Assembly (NCBI RefSeq): GCF_036088315.1
Contig: NZ_CP107996.1
Span: 2,624,501 to 2,688,500, forward strand
From: Streptomyces sp. NBC_00344
GTDB taxonomy: Bacteria; Actinomycetota; Actinomycetes; Streptomycetales; Streptomycetaceae
Reading direction: 5' to 3'
Length of the DNA: 64,000 bases
Position numbers and translations under genes: made by a program. The notes under the pieces are model-generated. The model was given only the letters and a program-made list of their open reading frames with translations, was not told the DNA's origin and did not search any database. This document shows positions 45,042-54,228 of this stretch, piece after piece (within the stretch, counting starts at the first letter, position 1; the number at the start of each line of letters is the position of its first letter).

Positions 45042-46274
45042 GTGACCGACCTCGACACCTTCCGTGCACTGCTCACCGGCCAGGGCCGTGCCCTGCTCGA
45101 CTCACTGAGAGACTTCGAGCCCTCCCGGGAACTGTCCATCGCGACGCATCTGCGCCGCGACCACTCCCCCGATCTCGTCTCGGCGGCACTCGGACAGGCA
45201 CGGCTGAGGCAGCGGGCGGTGGCGAAGTTCGGCGCCGAGGACGCGTACCGGATGTTCTTCACACCGAACGGCGTCGAGCAGTCCACCCGGAAGTCGGTCG
45301 CCGAGTACCGGGCAGGACGCTTCCGGGACATCGGTGCCGCCTCGGTCGCCGACCTCTGCTGCGGAATCGGCGGCGACGCGCTCGCGCTGGCCCGGGCCGG
45401 TTTCGCCGTGCACGCCGTGGACAGTGACCCGATGACCTGCCTGGTCGCCAGGACCAACGCCGAGATGCTGGGGCAGCACCACCGGGCCACCTTCGCCTGC
45501 GAGGACGTCACCGCGTACGACTGGCGGGGATCCGGCAGCGAAGCCCTGTTCATCGACCCCGCACGGCGCGGCGGCCGGGGCCGCATCTTCGATCCCGAGG
45601 CCTACTCGCCGCCGCTGTCCTGGGCCGTCGACGCGGTACGCGAGGCGGGCAGCGGCGCCATCAAGATCGCTCCGGGCATCCCGCACGAGCTGGTTCCGGA
45701 CGATTTCGAGGCCGAGTGGATCTCGGACACGGGAGACGTGAAGGAGGCCGTGCTCTGGCACCACGCCGGCGCCGGACACGTCATCGTCCCCGGCACGCGC
45801 CGAGCGACCCTGCTCCCCTCGGGAGCCACCCTGACCGGCCGCGGCCTGCCCGATCCCGCGCCGCGCCCGGTCGGCCGCTATCTGTACGAGCCCGACGGCG
45901 CCGTCATCCGCGCCCATCTGGTCGCCGAGGTCGCCGAAGACCTGGACGGCGGGCTGATCGACGAGACGATCGCCTACATCACGGCGGACGAACTGCGCCG
46001 GACCCCGTACGCGACCGCCTACGAGATCACCGATGAACTGCCCTTCGGCCTCAAGAAGCTGAAGGCGCTGCTCCGCGAGCGCGAGGTCGGCCGGCTCACC
46101 GTCAAGAAGCGCGGCTCGGCGGTGGAGCCGGAGGAGGTGCGCCGCAGGGTGAAGCCCGCGGGCCCCAACGAGGCGACCGTCTTCCTGACCCGGGTGGCGG
46201 GCGCACCGTCGATGCTGATCGGCCGGCCGGCGCCCGGCCCCGCGGGGGACGCCACGGTCACCCCAGGTCGGTGA
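45042..46274 (+). CDS. class I SAM-dependent methyltransferase with THUMP-like C-terminal domain
   Basis: 410 residues from GTG 45042 (AAGG about 15 bases upstream; start tentative). SAM motif I VADLCCGIGGDALALARAGF, motif II HAVDSDPMTC, and a catalytic-type FIDPARRGGRGRIFDP. The C-terminal about 75 residues (GLKKLKALLREREVGRLTVK) match the THUMP-like domain of this family. Substrate is probably RNA or a cell-wall component; not established. Starts 126 bases from CIRCE element 2 and its own promoter may be in that gap. Convergent overlap of 17 bases with the next gene. Confidence 0.85.
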   Translation: MTDLDTFRALLTGQGRALLDSLRDFEPSRELSIATHLRRDHSPDLVSAALGQARLRQRAVAKFGAEDAYRMFFTPNGVEQSTRKSVAEYRAGRFRDIGAASVADLCCGIGGDALALARAGFAVHAVDSDPMTCLVARTNAEMLGQHHRATFACEDVTAYDWRGSGSEALFIDPARRGGRGRIFDPEAYSPPLSWAVDAVREAGSGAIKIAPGIPHELVPDDFEAEWISDTGDVKEAVLWHHAGAGHVIVPGTRRATLLPSGATLTGRGLPDPAPRPVGRYLYEPDGAVIRAHLVAEVAEDLDGGLIDETIAYITADELRRTPYATAYEITDELPFGLKKLKALLREREVGRLTVKKRGSAVEPEEVRRRVKPAGPNEATVFLTRVAGAPSMLIGRPAPGPAGDATVTPGR

Positions 46275-46647
46275 GCTCCTCCGCGTACACCTGGGACAGC
46301 GGCTGCGGGCCCACGTACTGCTGGCAGTTGCAGACGCCTGGCTCGAAACTCACTGGCTTCTTGTTCTCGTCCCAGGCCGTCGGCACCTCGACGGTCTCAT
46401 GGCATTTGCCCTGCCGGTCGTGTTTGGCCAGATGGTGCGTACAGCCGCAGACCGGCTCGGGCGGCTTGTGCGCCGCCTCGACCTCCCGGCGTTCCCGCTC
46501 CGCGGTCTGCAGCCGTTCCATCCTGCGCTCATGGCGCGTGCGCAGCGCGGTACGGCCGGTGTCGGCGATCCAGCCGAAGCCGCCGACCATGAAAAAGATG
46601 AACACCCACCAGAACCAGTCCACTTGCCGCCCCTTCCCCCTGGACAC
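46258..46647 (-). CDS. membrane-anchored Cys/His-rich small protein
   Basis: 129 residues from GTG 46647, which has GGGGAGG about 7 bases upstream. One hydrophobic helix (about 9-27: VDWFWWVFIFFMVGGFGW), a helical charged stretch (RHERRMERLQTAERERREVE), then a soluble tail with Cys/His pairs (VCGCTHHLAKHD, GKCHETVEV, GVCNCQQYVG) that look like one or two zinc sites. No known family recognised. Convergent with the methyltransferase. Confidence 0.72.
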   Translation of the reverse strand: MSRGKGRQVDWFWWVFIFFMVGGFGWIADTGRTALRTRHERRMERLQTAERERREVEAAHKPPEPVCGCTHHLAKHDRQGKCHETVEVPTAWDENKKPVSFEPGVCNCQQYVGPQPLSQVYAEELTDLG

Positions 46648-46704
46648 GCATGATCCTCCCCTCAGATTACGCGCAACGGCGCGGAAATCCGCCGGCCCGG
46701 TCGG

Positions 46705-47367
46705 TCAGCCGGCCGGGTGGCGGGGCAGCAGCTCATCGGCGAGGCGTACGACCCGGTCGGCGAGGGGGCGCTGCTCGGGTTCCAGCCCCGCAGCCGCGCG
46801 GGCGAGGCGCGCGACGTCCTCCGGCCATCGCCCGCTGACGGCGCCGGGGGCGCCGACCCGCCGGAGCCCGCGCTCCAGCAGCCCTCGCGCGGTGTCCGGC
46901 TGGTGGCGCAGCACCGCCTTGACGGCGGCAACCGCATTGGCGAGCGCGCTCGCGGCCGGCGACCAGTCGTCGCCGCGTGCCTGCGGGTTTCCTCGGTCGT
47001 GATCCGGGTCCCCGGCGGCCGACTCCGCCGAGATCTCCAGGTCCAGCCGCCAGAAGAGCGGCAGATCCCGGAAGGCGACGAAGAGCAGCCGTCGTCCGCG
47101 GGAGCGCTGGAGGTCCGGGTCGCTGCGCAGCGAAGCCACTTCCCGCACCCGCGCCAGACACGCCCCGGCACCCGCCGCACAGGCGTCGAATTCCGCGTCG
47201 GGGACCGTCCAGGCGAGGTCGATGTCGCTGTAGGCATCGGCCGTCCCCCGGGCGAGCGAGCCCCGCAGCCCGGCCCGTGAGCCGGGGCACTGCGCGGTGA
47301 GCGCGTCGATCAGCCGCTGCGCCAGGGCGTTCCGGATCGCCGGGGCCAGGTCCATGGCTGATGACAT
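46705..47367 (-). CDS. nucleotidyltransferase-fold protein
   Basis: 220 residues. N-terminal nucleotidyltransferase motif GLRGSLARGTADAYSDIDLA: G-S and D-x-D with the second catalytic Asp near residue 90 (LDLEISAE follows). The C-terminal half is helical and unassigned. Family covers antibiotic adenylyltransferases, CCA enzymes and MNT-type antitoxins; no HEPN partner is present, so no toxin pair is inferred. Confidence 0.82.
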   Translation of the reverse strand: MSSAMDLAPAIRNALAQRLIDALTAQCPGSRAGLRGSLARGTADAYSDIDLAWTVPDAEFDACAAGAGACLARVREVASLRSDPDLQRSRGRRLLFVAFRDLPLFWRLDLEISAESAAGDPDHDRGNPQARGDDWSPAASALANAVAAVKAVLRHQPDTARGLLERGLRRVGAPGAVSGRWPEDVARLARAAAGLEPEQRPLADRVVRLADELLPRHPAG

Positions 47368-47436
47368 GGCCGCATCCTAGGCCGCGTCTGTGACGTCCCG
47401 CCCGCCCCGCGGGTGGACGCCGCTGCCACCCGGGGT

Positions 47437-48882
47437 TCAGCGGGACACGGCGGCCGTCACGGGAGCCGGCTCAGCGGGGGCGGTGGCCCGCCTGCGCCGC
47501 CCCCGCAGCAGGGCCACCGCCAGGCTCGCCGCCACGAGCAGCGCGGCCGCGGTCCACAGGGCCGCCGACTGCCCGTCGGCCAGAGCCGCGCGGCCCCCGT
47601 GCGGCGCGCGGGACGAGACGTGCACCGCGACCGTGGCGAGGACCGAGAGACCGAGCGAACCACCGATCTGACGGGAGCTGTTGAGCACGCCCGCCGCCAT
47701 GCCCACCTCGGACGGGATCACACCGGCGGTGGCCTCCGCGCCCAGCGGGACGAAGCAGACGCCGACACCGACGCTCAGGACGAGCGAAGGGCCGAGTACC
47801 GAGACGGCGAAGGTGGATCCGACGGCGACCGTCAGCGCGAACCAGGCGAGACCCGCCGCGCCGAGCAGCCCACCGGTGACCAGGACCGTGCCGGGGCCGA
47901 ACCGCGCCACCGCCCTGGGCGCCAGCAGAGATCCGGCCACGACACCCGCGCAGAAGGGCAGGAAGGCGATCCCGGTGGCGGTCGGCCCGTAGCCCAGCAC
48001 CTGCTGCATGTAGAGAGAGGTGAAGTAGAAGGCCGCGAACTGCCCGGAGGACATCAGCAGCGTGAAGAGATTCGCGGAGAGCACCGACGGGTTCGTGAGC
48101 AGGCCCAGCCGCAGCAGGGGGCCGCGCACCCGGAGTTCGACCACCGCGAAGGCGGTCAGCAGGGCCACGGAGACGGCAAGGGCGAGGAGCGTGGTGCGGG
48201 AGGTCCAGCCGTAGGTCCCGGTGCGGACGAGACCGAGCACGAGCGCGGACGTACCGCCCGTGACCAGCACCGCCCCCGCCACGTCCAGGCGCGGCGCCCG
48301 GCCCGTACGGCGTTCGGCGGGTACCGCCCGCCGGGCGGCCAGCAGGGCCGGGACCACCACCGGGACGTTGATCAGCATCACCGAGCGCCACCCGGCGCAA
48401 CTGGTGAGCAGCCCGCCCACGAGCATCCCGGCGGCACCGCCCGCCGCTCCGGACATCCCCCACAGGCCGAGCGCGCGGGCCCGGGGCGCCCCCGGCGGGT
48501 AGGTGACGGTGAGCAGGGTGAAGGCGACCGGAGCGAGGGCCGCGGCTCCCGCGCCCTGCAGGGCGCGCGCCGCGATCAGCCAGCCGGGCCCCGCGGCCAG
48601 ACCCCCGGCCAGGCTCGCCGCGCCGAACAGCGCGAAGCCGGCGAGCAGGGTGCGCCGTCCGCCGATCACGTCGGCGAGCCGTCCGCCGAGCATCAGCAGC
48701 CCGCCGAAGGCGAGCGCATAGGCGTTGATCACCCAGGGCAGCGCGTCCGGCGCCAGCCCGATGTCCCTTCCGATGTCCGGCAGCGCGACGTTCACCACCG
48801 ACATGTCGAGCGACACCACGAACTGCACGGTGAGCAGCACCGGCAGCAGCCAACGGCCTTTCTGTGCAGATGAGTTCGTCAT
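47437..48882 (-). CDS. MFS drug exporter (DHA2 family, 14-helix type)
   Basis: 481 residues with 13-14 hydrophobic segments and the DHA2 motifs (LDMSVVNVALPDIGRDIGL; LGGRLADVIGGRRTLL; MLVGGLLTS). Proton-driven efflux of hydrophobic drugs is expected. Divergent TetR regulator 48 bp away with a shared operator, the standard self-regulated pair. Inducer unknown. Confidence 0.93.
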   Translation of the reverse strand: MTNSSAQKGRWLLPVLLTVQFVVSLDMSVVNVALPDIGRDIGLAPDALPWVINAYALAFGGLLMLGGRLADVIGGRRTLLAGFALFGAASLAGGLAAGPGWLIAARALQGAGAAALAPVAFTLLTVTYPPGAPRARALGLWGMSGAAGGAAGMLVGGLLTSCAGWRSVMLINVPVVVPALLAARRAVPAERRTGRAPRLDVAGAVLVTGGTSALVLGLVRTGTYGWTSRTTLLALAVSVALLTAFAVVELRVRGPLLRLGLLTNPSVLSANLFTLLMSSGQFAAFYFTSLYMQQVLGYGPTATGIAFLPFCAGVVAGSLLAPRAVARFGPGTVLVTGGLLGAAGLAWFALTVAVGSTFAVSVLGPSLVLSVGVGVCFVPLGAEATAGVIPSEVGMAAGVLNSSRQIGGSLGLSVLATVAVHVSSRAPHGGRAALADGQSAALWTAAALLVAASLAVALLRGRRRRATAPAEPAPVTAAVSR

Positions 48883-48895
48883 GGTTCGCAGGTTA

Positions 48896-48909
48896 CTATA
48901 CGCGTATAG
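48896..48909. promoter_or_regulatory. TetR-type operator
   Basis: Perfect 14-bp palindrome CTATACGCGTATAG in the 47-bp gap between the divergent MFS and TetR genes. Confidence 0.8.
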
Positions 48910-48929
48910 AAATTAGCCACGGGGAGGCG

Positions 48930-49622
48930 ATGGAGAATGGCCGGGTGGCAGCAGCAGAGAACGCAGCAGGCAAGCGGTCCGTCGGACGGCCCCGCCGCGT
49001 CGAGCCGGAGAAGATCGTCGCGACCGCGCGCCGCGTCATCGAGGACGAGGGCATCGGCGCCCTGTCCATGCGCCGCGTCGCCAGAGAGATCGGCGTCACA
49101 CCGATGGCGCTCTACCACCACGTGCGCGACAAGGACGAGCTGCTGATGCTCACCCTGTCCGGCATCGCGGAGGGCTTCCCGCGACCCGGACTGCCGGAGG
49201 AACCGCGGGCGAGGATCCTTGCCGTCGCCGTCCATATGCACAGCACCCTGGACAAGATCCCCTGGGTGGTGGAGATCCTCGCGCTCGGCGACCTCACCGA
49301 CAAGGCGGCCCTGTGGATGGTCGACGAGATCATCGGCGCGGCAATGGCCTGCGGGCTCAGTGAGACCGGAGCCGTTCGCGCGTACCGGACCATCTGGCAC
49401 TACATCTACGGCGATCTCGTCTTCCGCAGCGCCCAGGCGAAGCGGAACACCGAACAGCCGGACCGCAGGCGGCACTTCCCGGAACTTCTGACGGACGACG
49501 ACGCCGTCGCCCTGCCGCACCTCACGGCGGTCGCCGGCCGCTGGATCGAGATGACCGAGTCCTACGACATCACCGAGCAGCTCGACGCGGTGATCGAGGG
49601 CCTGCTGACGCGCCGGGCCTGA
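48930..49622 (+). CDS. TetR-family repressor of the adjacent MFS exporter
   Basis: 230 residues from ATG 48930 with GGGGAGGCG upstream. HTH at about 25-70 (IVATARRVIEDEGIGALSMR, GVTPMALYHHVRDKDELL), C-terminal TetR_C ligand domain with WIEMTESYDITEQLDAVIEG. Presumably binds CTATACGCGTATAG and releases it on drug binding. Confidence 0.94.
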   Translation: MENGRVAAAENAAGKRSVGRPRRVEPEKIVATARRVIEDEGIGALSMRRVAREIGVTPMALYHHVRDKDELLMLTLSGIAEGFPRPGLPEEPRARILAVAVHMHSTLDKIPWVVEILALGDLTDKAALWMVDEIIGAAMACGLSETGAVRAYRTIWHYIYGDLVFRSAQAKRNTEQPDRRRHFPELLTDDDAVALPHLTAVAGRWIEMTESYDITEQLDAVIEGLLTRRA

Positions 49623-49659
49623 ACCCGGCCGGCCCCGGGGCAGCGCCGTGCGCCCGCCG

Positions 49660-50910
49660 TCACGCCCCCGCCCGCCGCAGCAGCAGCGCCCGCTCGGCCT
49701 CGTTACGGGTCAGGGCGGCCGCCCTGCGGAACTCGGCGCGCGCCTCGTCAGTCCGGCCCAGCCGCTCCAGCAGATCACCGCGGACACTGGGCAGCAGGTG
49801 GTACGCGGCCAGCGCGGGCTCCTTCGCCAGGACGTCCACGATCTCCAGCCCGGCGGCCGCCCCTTCGGCCATCGAGACCGCGACGGCCCGGTTCAGTTCG
49901 ACCACCGGGGAAGGCGGCAGCGCGGAGTACAGCAGGGCGATCCGCTGCCAGTCGGTCTCGGCCCAGGTACGCGCCCGGGCGTGACAGGCCGCGATCGCGG
50001 CCTGGAGTGCGTAGGGGCCGGGTACGCCGCCCGGTTCGCCCGCACGGGCGAGGGCCGCGAAGCCGCGCCGGATGAGCAGGCGGTTCCAGTGCGCCCGGTT
50101 CTGGTCGGCGAGCAGCACCGGCTCGCCGGACGGGCCGGTCCTGGCCTCCGTGCGCGAAGCCTGGATCTCCAGCAGCGCGACCAGCCCGTGCACCTCGGGC
50201 TCCCGCGGCATCAGACCGGCCAGCACCCGCCCGAGCCGCAGGGCGTCCTCGCAGAGCGCCGGGCGCAGCCAGTCGTCTCCCGCGGTGGCGGAGTACCCCT
50301 CGTTGAAGATCAGGTAGATCACCTCGAGCACGGACGTCAGCCGCTGGGCGCGTTCCTGCCCGTACGGCACTTCGAACGGGACACCCGCGGTCGCCAGTTT
50401 CCGTTTGGCGCGGACGATCCGCTGGGCGACGGTCGGCTCAGGTGTCAGAAATGCGCGGGCGATCTCATCGGTGGTCAGCCCGCCCAGCAGCCGCAGGGTG
50501 AGCGCGATCCTGGCGCCGGTGGAGAGCACCGGATGGCAGGCGGTGAAGATCAGCCGGAGCAGGTCGTCGTCGATACGGTCCGGGTCCCCCGCGTCGGCCG
50601 TGGGCTCCGGAGGGGGCAGCTCCTCCAGCACCCGCCCGACCTCGGCAAGCTTGCGCGCGTACGACTCCCGCCTCCGTACCAGGTCGATGGCCCGCCGCCT
50701 GGCAACGGCCATGAGCCAGGCACCCGGGTTATCCGGGACGCCCGACTCGGGCCACTGCTCAAGTGCCGCTACCAGAGCGTCCTGCGCGAGCTCCTCGGCG
50801 ATGCCGACATCCCGCACGATCCGGGCCGTGCCGGCGATGATCCGCGCGGCCTCGATCCTGAACACGGCCTCGACCGCTCTGTCCGTACCCGCGCCTGTCG
50901 TCACGGCCAC
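49660..50910 (-). CDS. ECF sigma factor with C-terminal TPR-like domain (ECF42/SigJ-like, DUF6596)
   Basis: 416 residues. Region 2 at about 25-85 (AEELAQDALVAALEQWPESG, PGAWLMAVARRRAIDLVRR), region 4 at about 125-175 (LRLLGGLTTDEIARAFLTPE), and a long C-terminal helical domain (to 416) as in ECF42-type sigma factors. That extension typically replaces an anti-sigma gene. Followed on the same strand by a YciI-like protein, the usual partner. Regulon unknown. Confidence 0.92.
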   Translation of the reverse strand: MAVTTGAGTDRAVEAVFRIEAARIIAGTARIVRDVGIAEELAQDALVAALEQWPESGVPDNPGAWLMAVARRRAIDLVRRRESYARKLAEVGRVLEELPPPEPTADAGDPDRIDDDLLRLIFTACHPVLSTGARIALTLRLLGGLTTDEIARAFLTPEPTVAQRIVRAKRKLATAGVPFEVPYGQERAQRLTSVLEVIYLIFNEGYSATAGDDWLRPALCEDALRLGRVLAGLMPREPEVHGLVALLEIQASRTEARTGPSGEPVLLADQNRAHWNRLLIRRGFAALARAGEPGGVPGPYALQAAIAACHARARTWAETDWQRIALLYSALPPSPVVELNRAVAVSMAEGAAAGLEIVDVLAKEPALAAYHLLPSVRGDLLERLGRTDEARAEFRRAAALTRNEAERALLLRRAGA

Positions 50911-50947
50911 CCATCAGAGCAGCCGCACAGCCACCGGGCAACCGCGG

Positions 50948-51313
50948 TCAGCCCGCGTCGGACGGCCCGAAGATCTGGCGGACCTCGCAGCTGATGTCCC
51001 ACTCGTCCTCATGGATCTCGACGAACCGCCTGGTCCACTCGACCGCCTCGGCCAGATCCGCGGCCTGGATCAGCATGTACCCGCCGACGACCTCCTTGGC
51101 CTCGGCGAAAGGTCCGTCGAGGACGGTCACCGTCCCGCCGTTCCCCCGGACCCTGCGGGAGTCGGCCATCGGAGCGAGTCCACCGGTGTCGAGCATGGCT
51201 CCGGCTTCGGTCATCTCCTTGATCAGCACGTCCATGCGCGCCATCAGTTCGGGGCTGGGCTCTCCCTCGGGCTGGTTCTCGTCGACGCGGATAAGTGACA
51301 CGAAGCGCGGCAT
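50948..51313 (-). CDS. YciI/DGPF-domain protein, partner of the ECF sigma factor
   Basis: 121 residues, ferredoxin-like alpha+beta fold with the hallmark LDGPFAEAKEVVGGYMLIQA. In ECF42 loci such proteins are conserved neighbours and may be the targets or modulators. 37 bases upstream of the sigma gene, so in one operon with it. Enzymatic role not established. Confidence 0.88.
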   Translation of the reverse strand: MPRFVSLIRVDENQPEGEPSPELMARMDVLIKEMTEAGAMLDTGGLAPMADSRRVRGNGGTVTVLDGPFAEAKEVVGGYMLIQAADLAEAVEWTRRFVEIHEDEWDISCEVRQIFGPSDAG

Positions 51314-51536
51314 TGCTGTCTCCTCGGTCCGGGGGCGGGGCGCTTCCCCGCCCTCTCACTCAAGGCGTCGAACGGGAGGGGCCGGAATCGACACGCTCCA
51401 GCTTTTTCTTTTCCCGCCCGCTTCCCGCAGCCGGCGGCCGAACGTCCGCGGCCCGTGCTGTCACTGCCGAGCCGCCGTGTGTCCGGCCGCACCCGCCCCC
51501 GGCCGGGCCAGCGCATTTCGGGCGGGCCTCAGGACG

Positions 51537-51794
51537 TCAGCGCGTACCGGCCGATTCGAAGCGCCACCGGTGCACGGCACGGGTGATCATTTCGGACCGC
51601 GGCTCGGGGAGTTCCGGCAGGTCCGCGTCGTAGGGCGCGTCCCACCAGGTCAGCACGAGCACCCGGTCCCGCGGCGCGGTGAGGAACTCACAGCGCGACG
51701 GTGCCGGTTCGAGGACCTGGGCCCGCGCCCACTCGAGGAGTTCGGCGCCCCGGCCGTCCGCGGCCCGGGCCTCCCACATCAGCGCCACGGTCAT
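51537..51794 (-). CDS. small protein translationally coupled to tsaD
   Basis: 85 residues from ATG 51794, which overlaps the tsaD TGA (ATGA). Reads [39 protein letters not shown] and [12 protein letters not shown]: a compact alpha+beta shape with three Trp. Cannot be assigned; the 223 bases after its stop to the YciI gene hold nothing recognisable. Continuous codon usage with its neighbours argues for a real gene. Confidence 0.75.
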   Translation of the reverse strand: MTVALMWEARAADGRGAELLEWARAQVLEPAPSRCEFLTAPRDRVLVLTWWDAPYDADLPELPEPRSEMITRAVHRWRFESAGTR

Positions 51795-52918
51795 GAGTAG
51801 AGATTGTCCTTGCTGACCTCGTGCACATGGTCGTGTCCGTGCGGGTGGGCAGGGGTGTGACCGTGGTCGTGCGTCCGCCCCGGCACATGGGGCTCCGTCA
51901 CCGGCAGCGACGAATCCGCCGACAGGTCCCAGTCCGATGCCGCGCGGTTCCTGGCCACCATCTCGGCGCCGAGCGCCGCCACCATCGCGCCGTTGTCCGT
52001 GCACAGACCCGGACGCGGTACCCGCAGCTGGACACCCGCCCGCTCACAGCGTTCCTGGGCCAGCGCCCGCAGCCTGGAGTTGGCGGCGACCCCGCCGCCG
52101 ATCATGAGATGGCCGACACCCTCGTCCTTGCAGGCCCGGACGGCCTTGCGGGTGAGGACGTCGACGACCGCCTCCTGGAAGGACGCGGCGACGTCCCTCA
52201 CCGGCACCTCCTCGCCCGCCGCACGCTTGGCCTCGATCCAGCGCGCCACGGACGTCTTCAGACCGGAGAAGGAGAAGTCGTACGCCGCGTCGCGGGAACC
52301 GGTGAGCCCGCGCGGGAAGGCGATCGCCGCCGGGTCACCCTCCCTGGCCAGCCGGTCGATGACCGGTCCGCCGGGGAAGCCCAGGTTCATCACCCGGGCG
52401 ATCTTGTCGAAGGCCTCGCCCGCGGCGTCGTCGATGGTCGCTCCCAGCGGCCGTACATCCGCCGTGATGTCGGGTGCCAGCAGCAGCGACGAGTGTCCGC
52501 CCGACACCAGCAGCGCCATCGTGGGCTCGGGCAGCGGGCCGTGCTCCAGCTGGTCCACACAGATATGTGAGGCCAGATGGTTCACTCCGTAGAGCGGCTT
52601 CCCCAACGCGTACGCATAGGCCTTGGCGGCCGACACACCGACCAGCAGCGCCCCCGCCAGACCGGGCCCCGCGGTCACCGCGATGCCGTCGAGGTCCTTC
52701 GCACTGACCCCGGCGTCCTTCAGCGCACGCTCGATGGTCGGGACCATGGCCTCCAGATGGGCGCGGGACGCGATCTCGGGCACCACACCGCCGAAGCGGG
52801 CATGGGTGTCCACGCTCGACGCGATGGAGTCGGCGAGCAGGGTGGTACCGCGCACGATGCCGACACCCGTCTCGTCGCAGGAGGTCTCGATGCCGAGCAC
52901 CAGAGGTTCGTCAGCCAT
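51791..52918 (-). CDS. tsaD: tRNA N6-threonylcarbamoyladenosine synthase subunit TsaD
   Basis: 375 residues. ASKHA fold: [17 protein letters not shown], metal-binding [11 protein letters not shown] (HxxxH), [15 protein letters not shown] and [20 protein letters not shown]. The C-terminus (about 345-375) is His-rich ([20 protein letters not shown]), which may hold extra metal. Transfers the threonylcarbamoyl group to A37 of ANN-decoding tRNAs. Overlaps rimI by 8 bases; order tsaB-rimI-tsaD is the usual one. Confidence 0.97.
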   Translation of the reverse strand: MADEPLVLGIETSCDETGVGIVRGTTLLADSIASSVDTHARFGGVVPEIASRAHLEAMVPTIERALKDAGVSAKDLDGIAVTAGPGLAGALLVGVSAAKAYAYALGKPLYGVNHLASHICVDQLEHGPLPEPTMALLVSGGHSSLLLAPDITADVRPLGATIDDAAGEAFDKIARVMNLGFPGGPVIDRLAREGDPAAIAFPRGLTGSRDAAYDFSFSGLKTSVARWIEAKRAAGEEVPVRDVAASFQEAVVDVLTRKAVRACKDEGVGHLMIGGGVAANSRLRALAQERCERAGVQLRVPRPGLCTDNGAMVAALGAEMVARNRAASDWDLSADSSLPVTEPHVPGRTHDHGHTPAHPHGHDHVHEVSKDNLYS

Positions 52919-53465
52919 GGATCTCAGTTCCTTGTACGAGGCCGGTTTCCTGGACGGTTTCGGTTTCCTGGTCCAGCGGGAGGCGCATCACCAGGGCGTC
53001 CACGTTGCCCGGCTGGTAGTAGCCCCTGCGGAAGCCGATGGGCTCGAAGCCGAAGCGCTGGTAGAGCTTCTGTGCGCGCACGTTGTCGACCCGCACCTCG
53101 AGAAGAACCTCGGTGCACTCGAAGGCGGTCGCCTGCCTCAGCAGGTCGGTCAGCAGTTCGGCGCCGAGTCCGCTGCCCCACTGGTCGCGGGCCGCGGCGA
53201 TCGTCTGTACGTCCCCGACACCGCCGACCGCCGCGAGGCCGGCGTACCCGACGATTCGCCTCCCGGCCTCGGCGACCACATAGCGCCTGGTCGCCGCGGG
53301 CCCGCGCGCATGGGCGAGCTCCGACCAGAACATGGCATCGGACCAGGCGTCGTCGGGGAACAGTTCGTGTTCGAGTTCGAGTACCGGGGCAATGTCCCAC
53401 CAGCGCATTTCGCGCAGCACGACGGTCCTCGGTGTCACGGGCGTGCCGGGTGTCACGGGTGTCAC
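52911..53465 (-). CDS. rimI: ribosomal protein S18-alanine N-acetyltransferase RimI
   Basis: 184 residues from GTG 53465, in a GTGA overlap with tsaB. GNAT fold: [38 protein letters not shown], coenzyme A loop [19 protein letters not shown], and [16 protein letters not shown]. The tail [19 protein letters not shown] is non-conserved. Acetylates S18 or other N-termini. Confidence 0.93.
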   Translation of the reverse strand: MTPVTPGTPVTPRTVVLREMRWWDIAPVLELEHELFPDDAWSDAMFWSELAHARGPAATRRYVVAEAGRRIVGYAGLAAVGGVGDVQTIAAARDQWGSGLGAELLTDLLRQATAFECTEVLLEVRVDNVRAQKLYQRFGFEPIGFRRGYYQPGNVDALVMRLPLDQETETVQETGLVQGTEIHG

Positions 53466-54121
53466 TGCGGGGTGACCACCTTGTAGTTCTTGGGCACCTG
53501 GGCGTCCGGGCGCCGCAGGTAGAGCGGCGTGACCGGCAGGAAGCCGTCCTCGTCGCCCCTCGCCAGCTTCTCGGCTGCCAGCGCGGCGAGCGAACCGGCC
53601 GACACGTGCTCGGGGGCGCGGGCGTCGGGGAAGGTACCGGGGTAGAGCAGCGCCCCGGCGCCGACCGCGGGGAACCCCGCGACCTGCTCGGCGATCTCCG
53701 CGGGCCGGTCGACGGCCGGCTCGGTCACTCGGGTCCGGGCGCCGTCGTACCGCGCCCAGTAGACCTCCTTGCGCCGTGCGTCGGTCGCCACGACGAAGGG
53801 GCCCTCGATCCCGGAGGCGTGGGCGAGACCGTCCAGCGTGCACAGCCCGTACACGGGCACTCCGAGCACCGAGCCGAAGGTGGCGGCCGTCACCAGCCCG
53901 ACCCGCAGCCCCGTGTACGGCCCCGGGCCGACGCCGACCACGATGCCCGTGACCGCGTCGAGTTTCACCCCGGCTGCGGCGAGCACCCGGTCGACGGCGG
54001 GCAGCAGCAGTTCCCCGTGCCGGCGGGCATCGGTCCGGCTGGACTCGGCCACGACGGACGCGCCGTCGTGGAGGGCGGCCGTGACGGCGGGCGTGGCGGT
54101 ATCAACAGCAAGCAGGAGCAC
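53462..54121 (-). CDS. tsaB: tRNA threonylcarbamoyladenosine biosynthesis protein TsaB
   Basis: 219 residues, ASKHA fold lacking the metal HxxxH: LLAVDTATPAVTAALHDGAS, GVGPGPYTGLRVGLVTAATF. Scaffold of the TsaBDE complex; tsaE lies 1.1 kb away on the same strand. Confidence 0.96.
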   Translation of the reverse strand: MLLLAVDTATPAVTAALHDGASVVAESSRTDARRHGELLLPAVDRVLAAAGVKLDAVTGIVVGVGPGPYTGLRVGLVTAATFGSVLGVPVYGLCTLDGLAHASGIEGPFVVATDARRKEVYWARYDGARTRVTEPAVDRPAEIAEQVAGFPAVGAGALLYPGTFPDARAPEHVSAGSLAALAAEKLARGDEDGFLPVTPLYLRRPDAQVPKNYKVVTPQ

Positions 54122-54199
54122 ACAAACAGCCTACGGCTCCCGCGGTGGGGGCACGGCGCCCCATCCGGTCAGCGGTCTGCTGCTAACGTCACCGAGAAT

Positions 54200-54211
54200 T
54201 CGTACGTACGA
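54200..54211. promoter_or_regulatory. palindrome before the transpeptidase-like gene
   Basis: TCGTACGTACGA, a perfect 12-bp dyad, 17 bases before GTG 54229, flanked by AT-rich sequence. Possible operator or -10 region. Confidence 0.35.
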
Positions 54212-54228
54212 GATATCGGGAGCGTCAC

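Noticed and set aside
46705..47367. MNT-type antitoxin
   Set aside because: Nucleotidyltransferase fold only; no HEPN toxin gene beside it.
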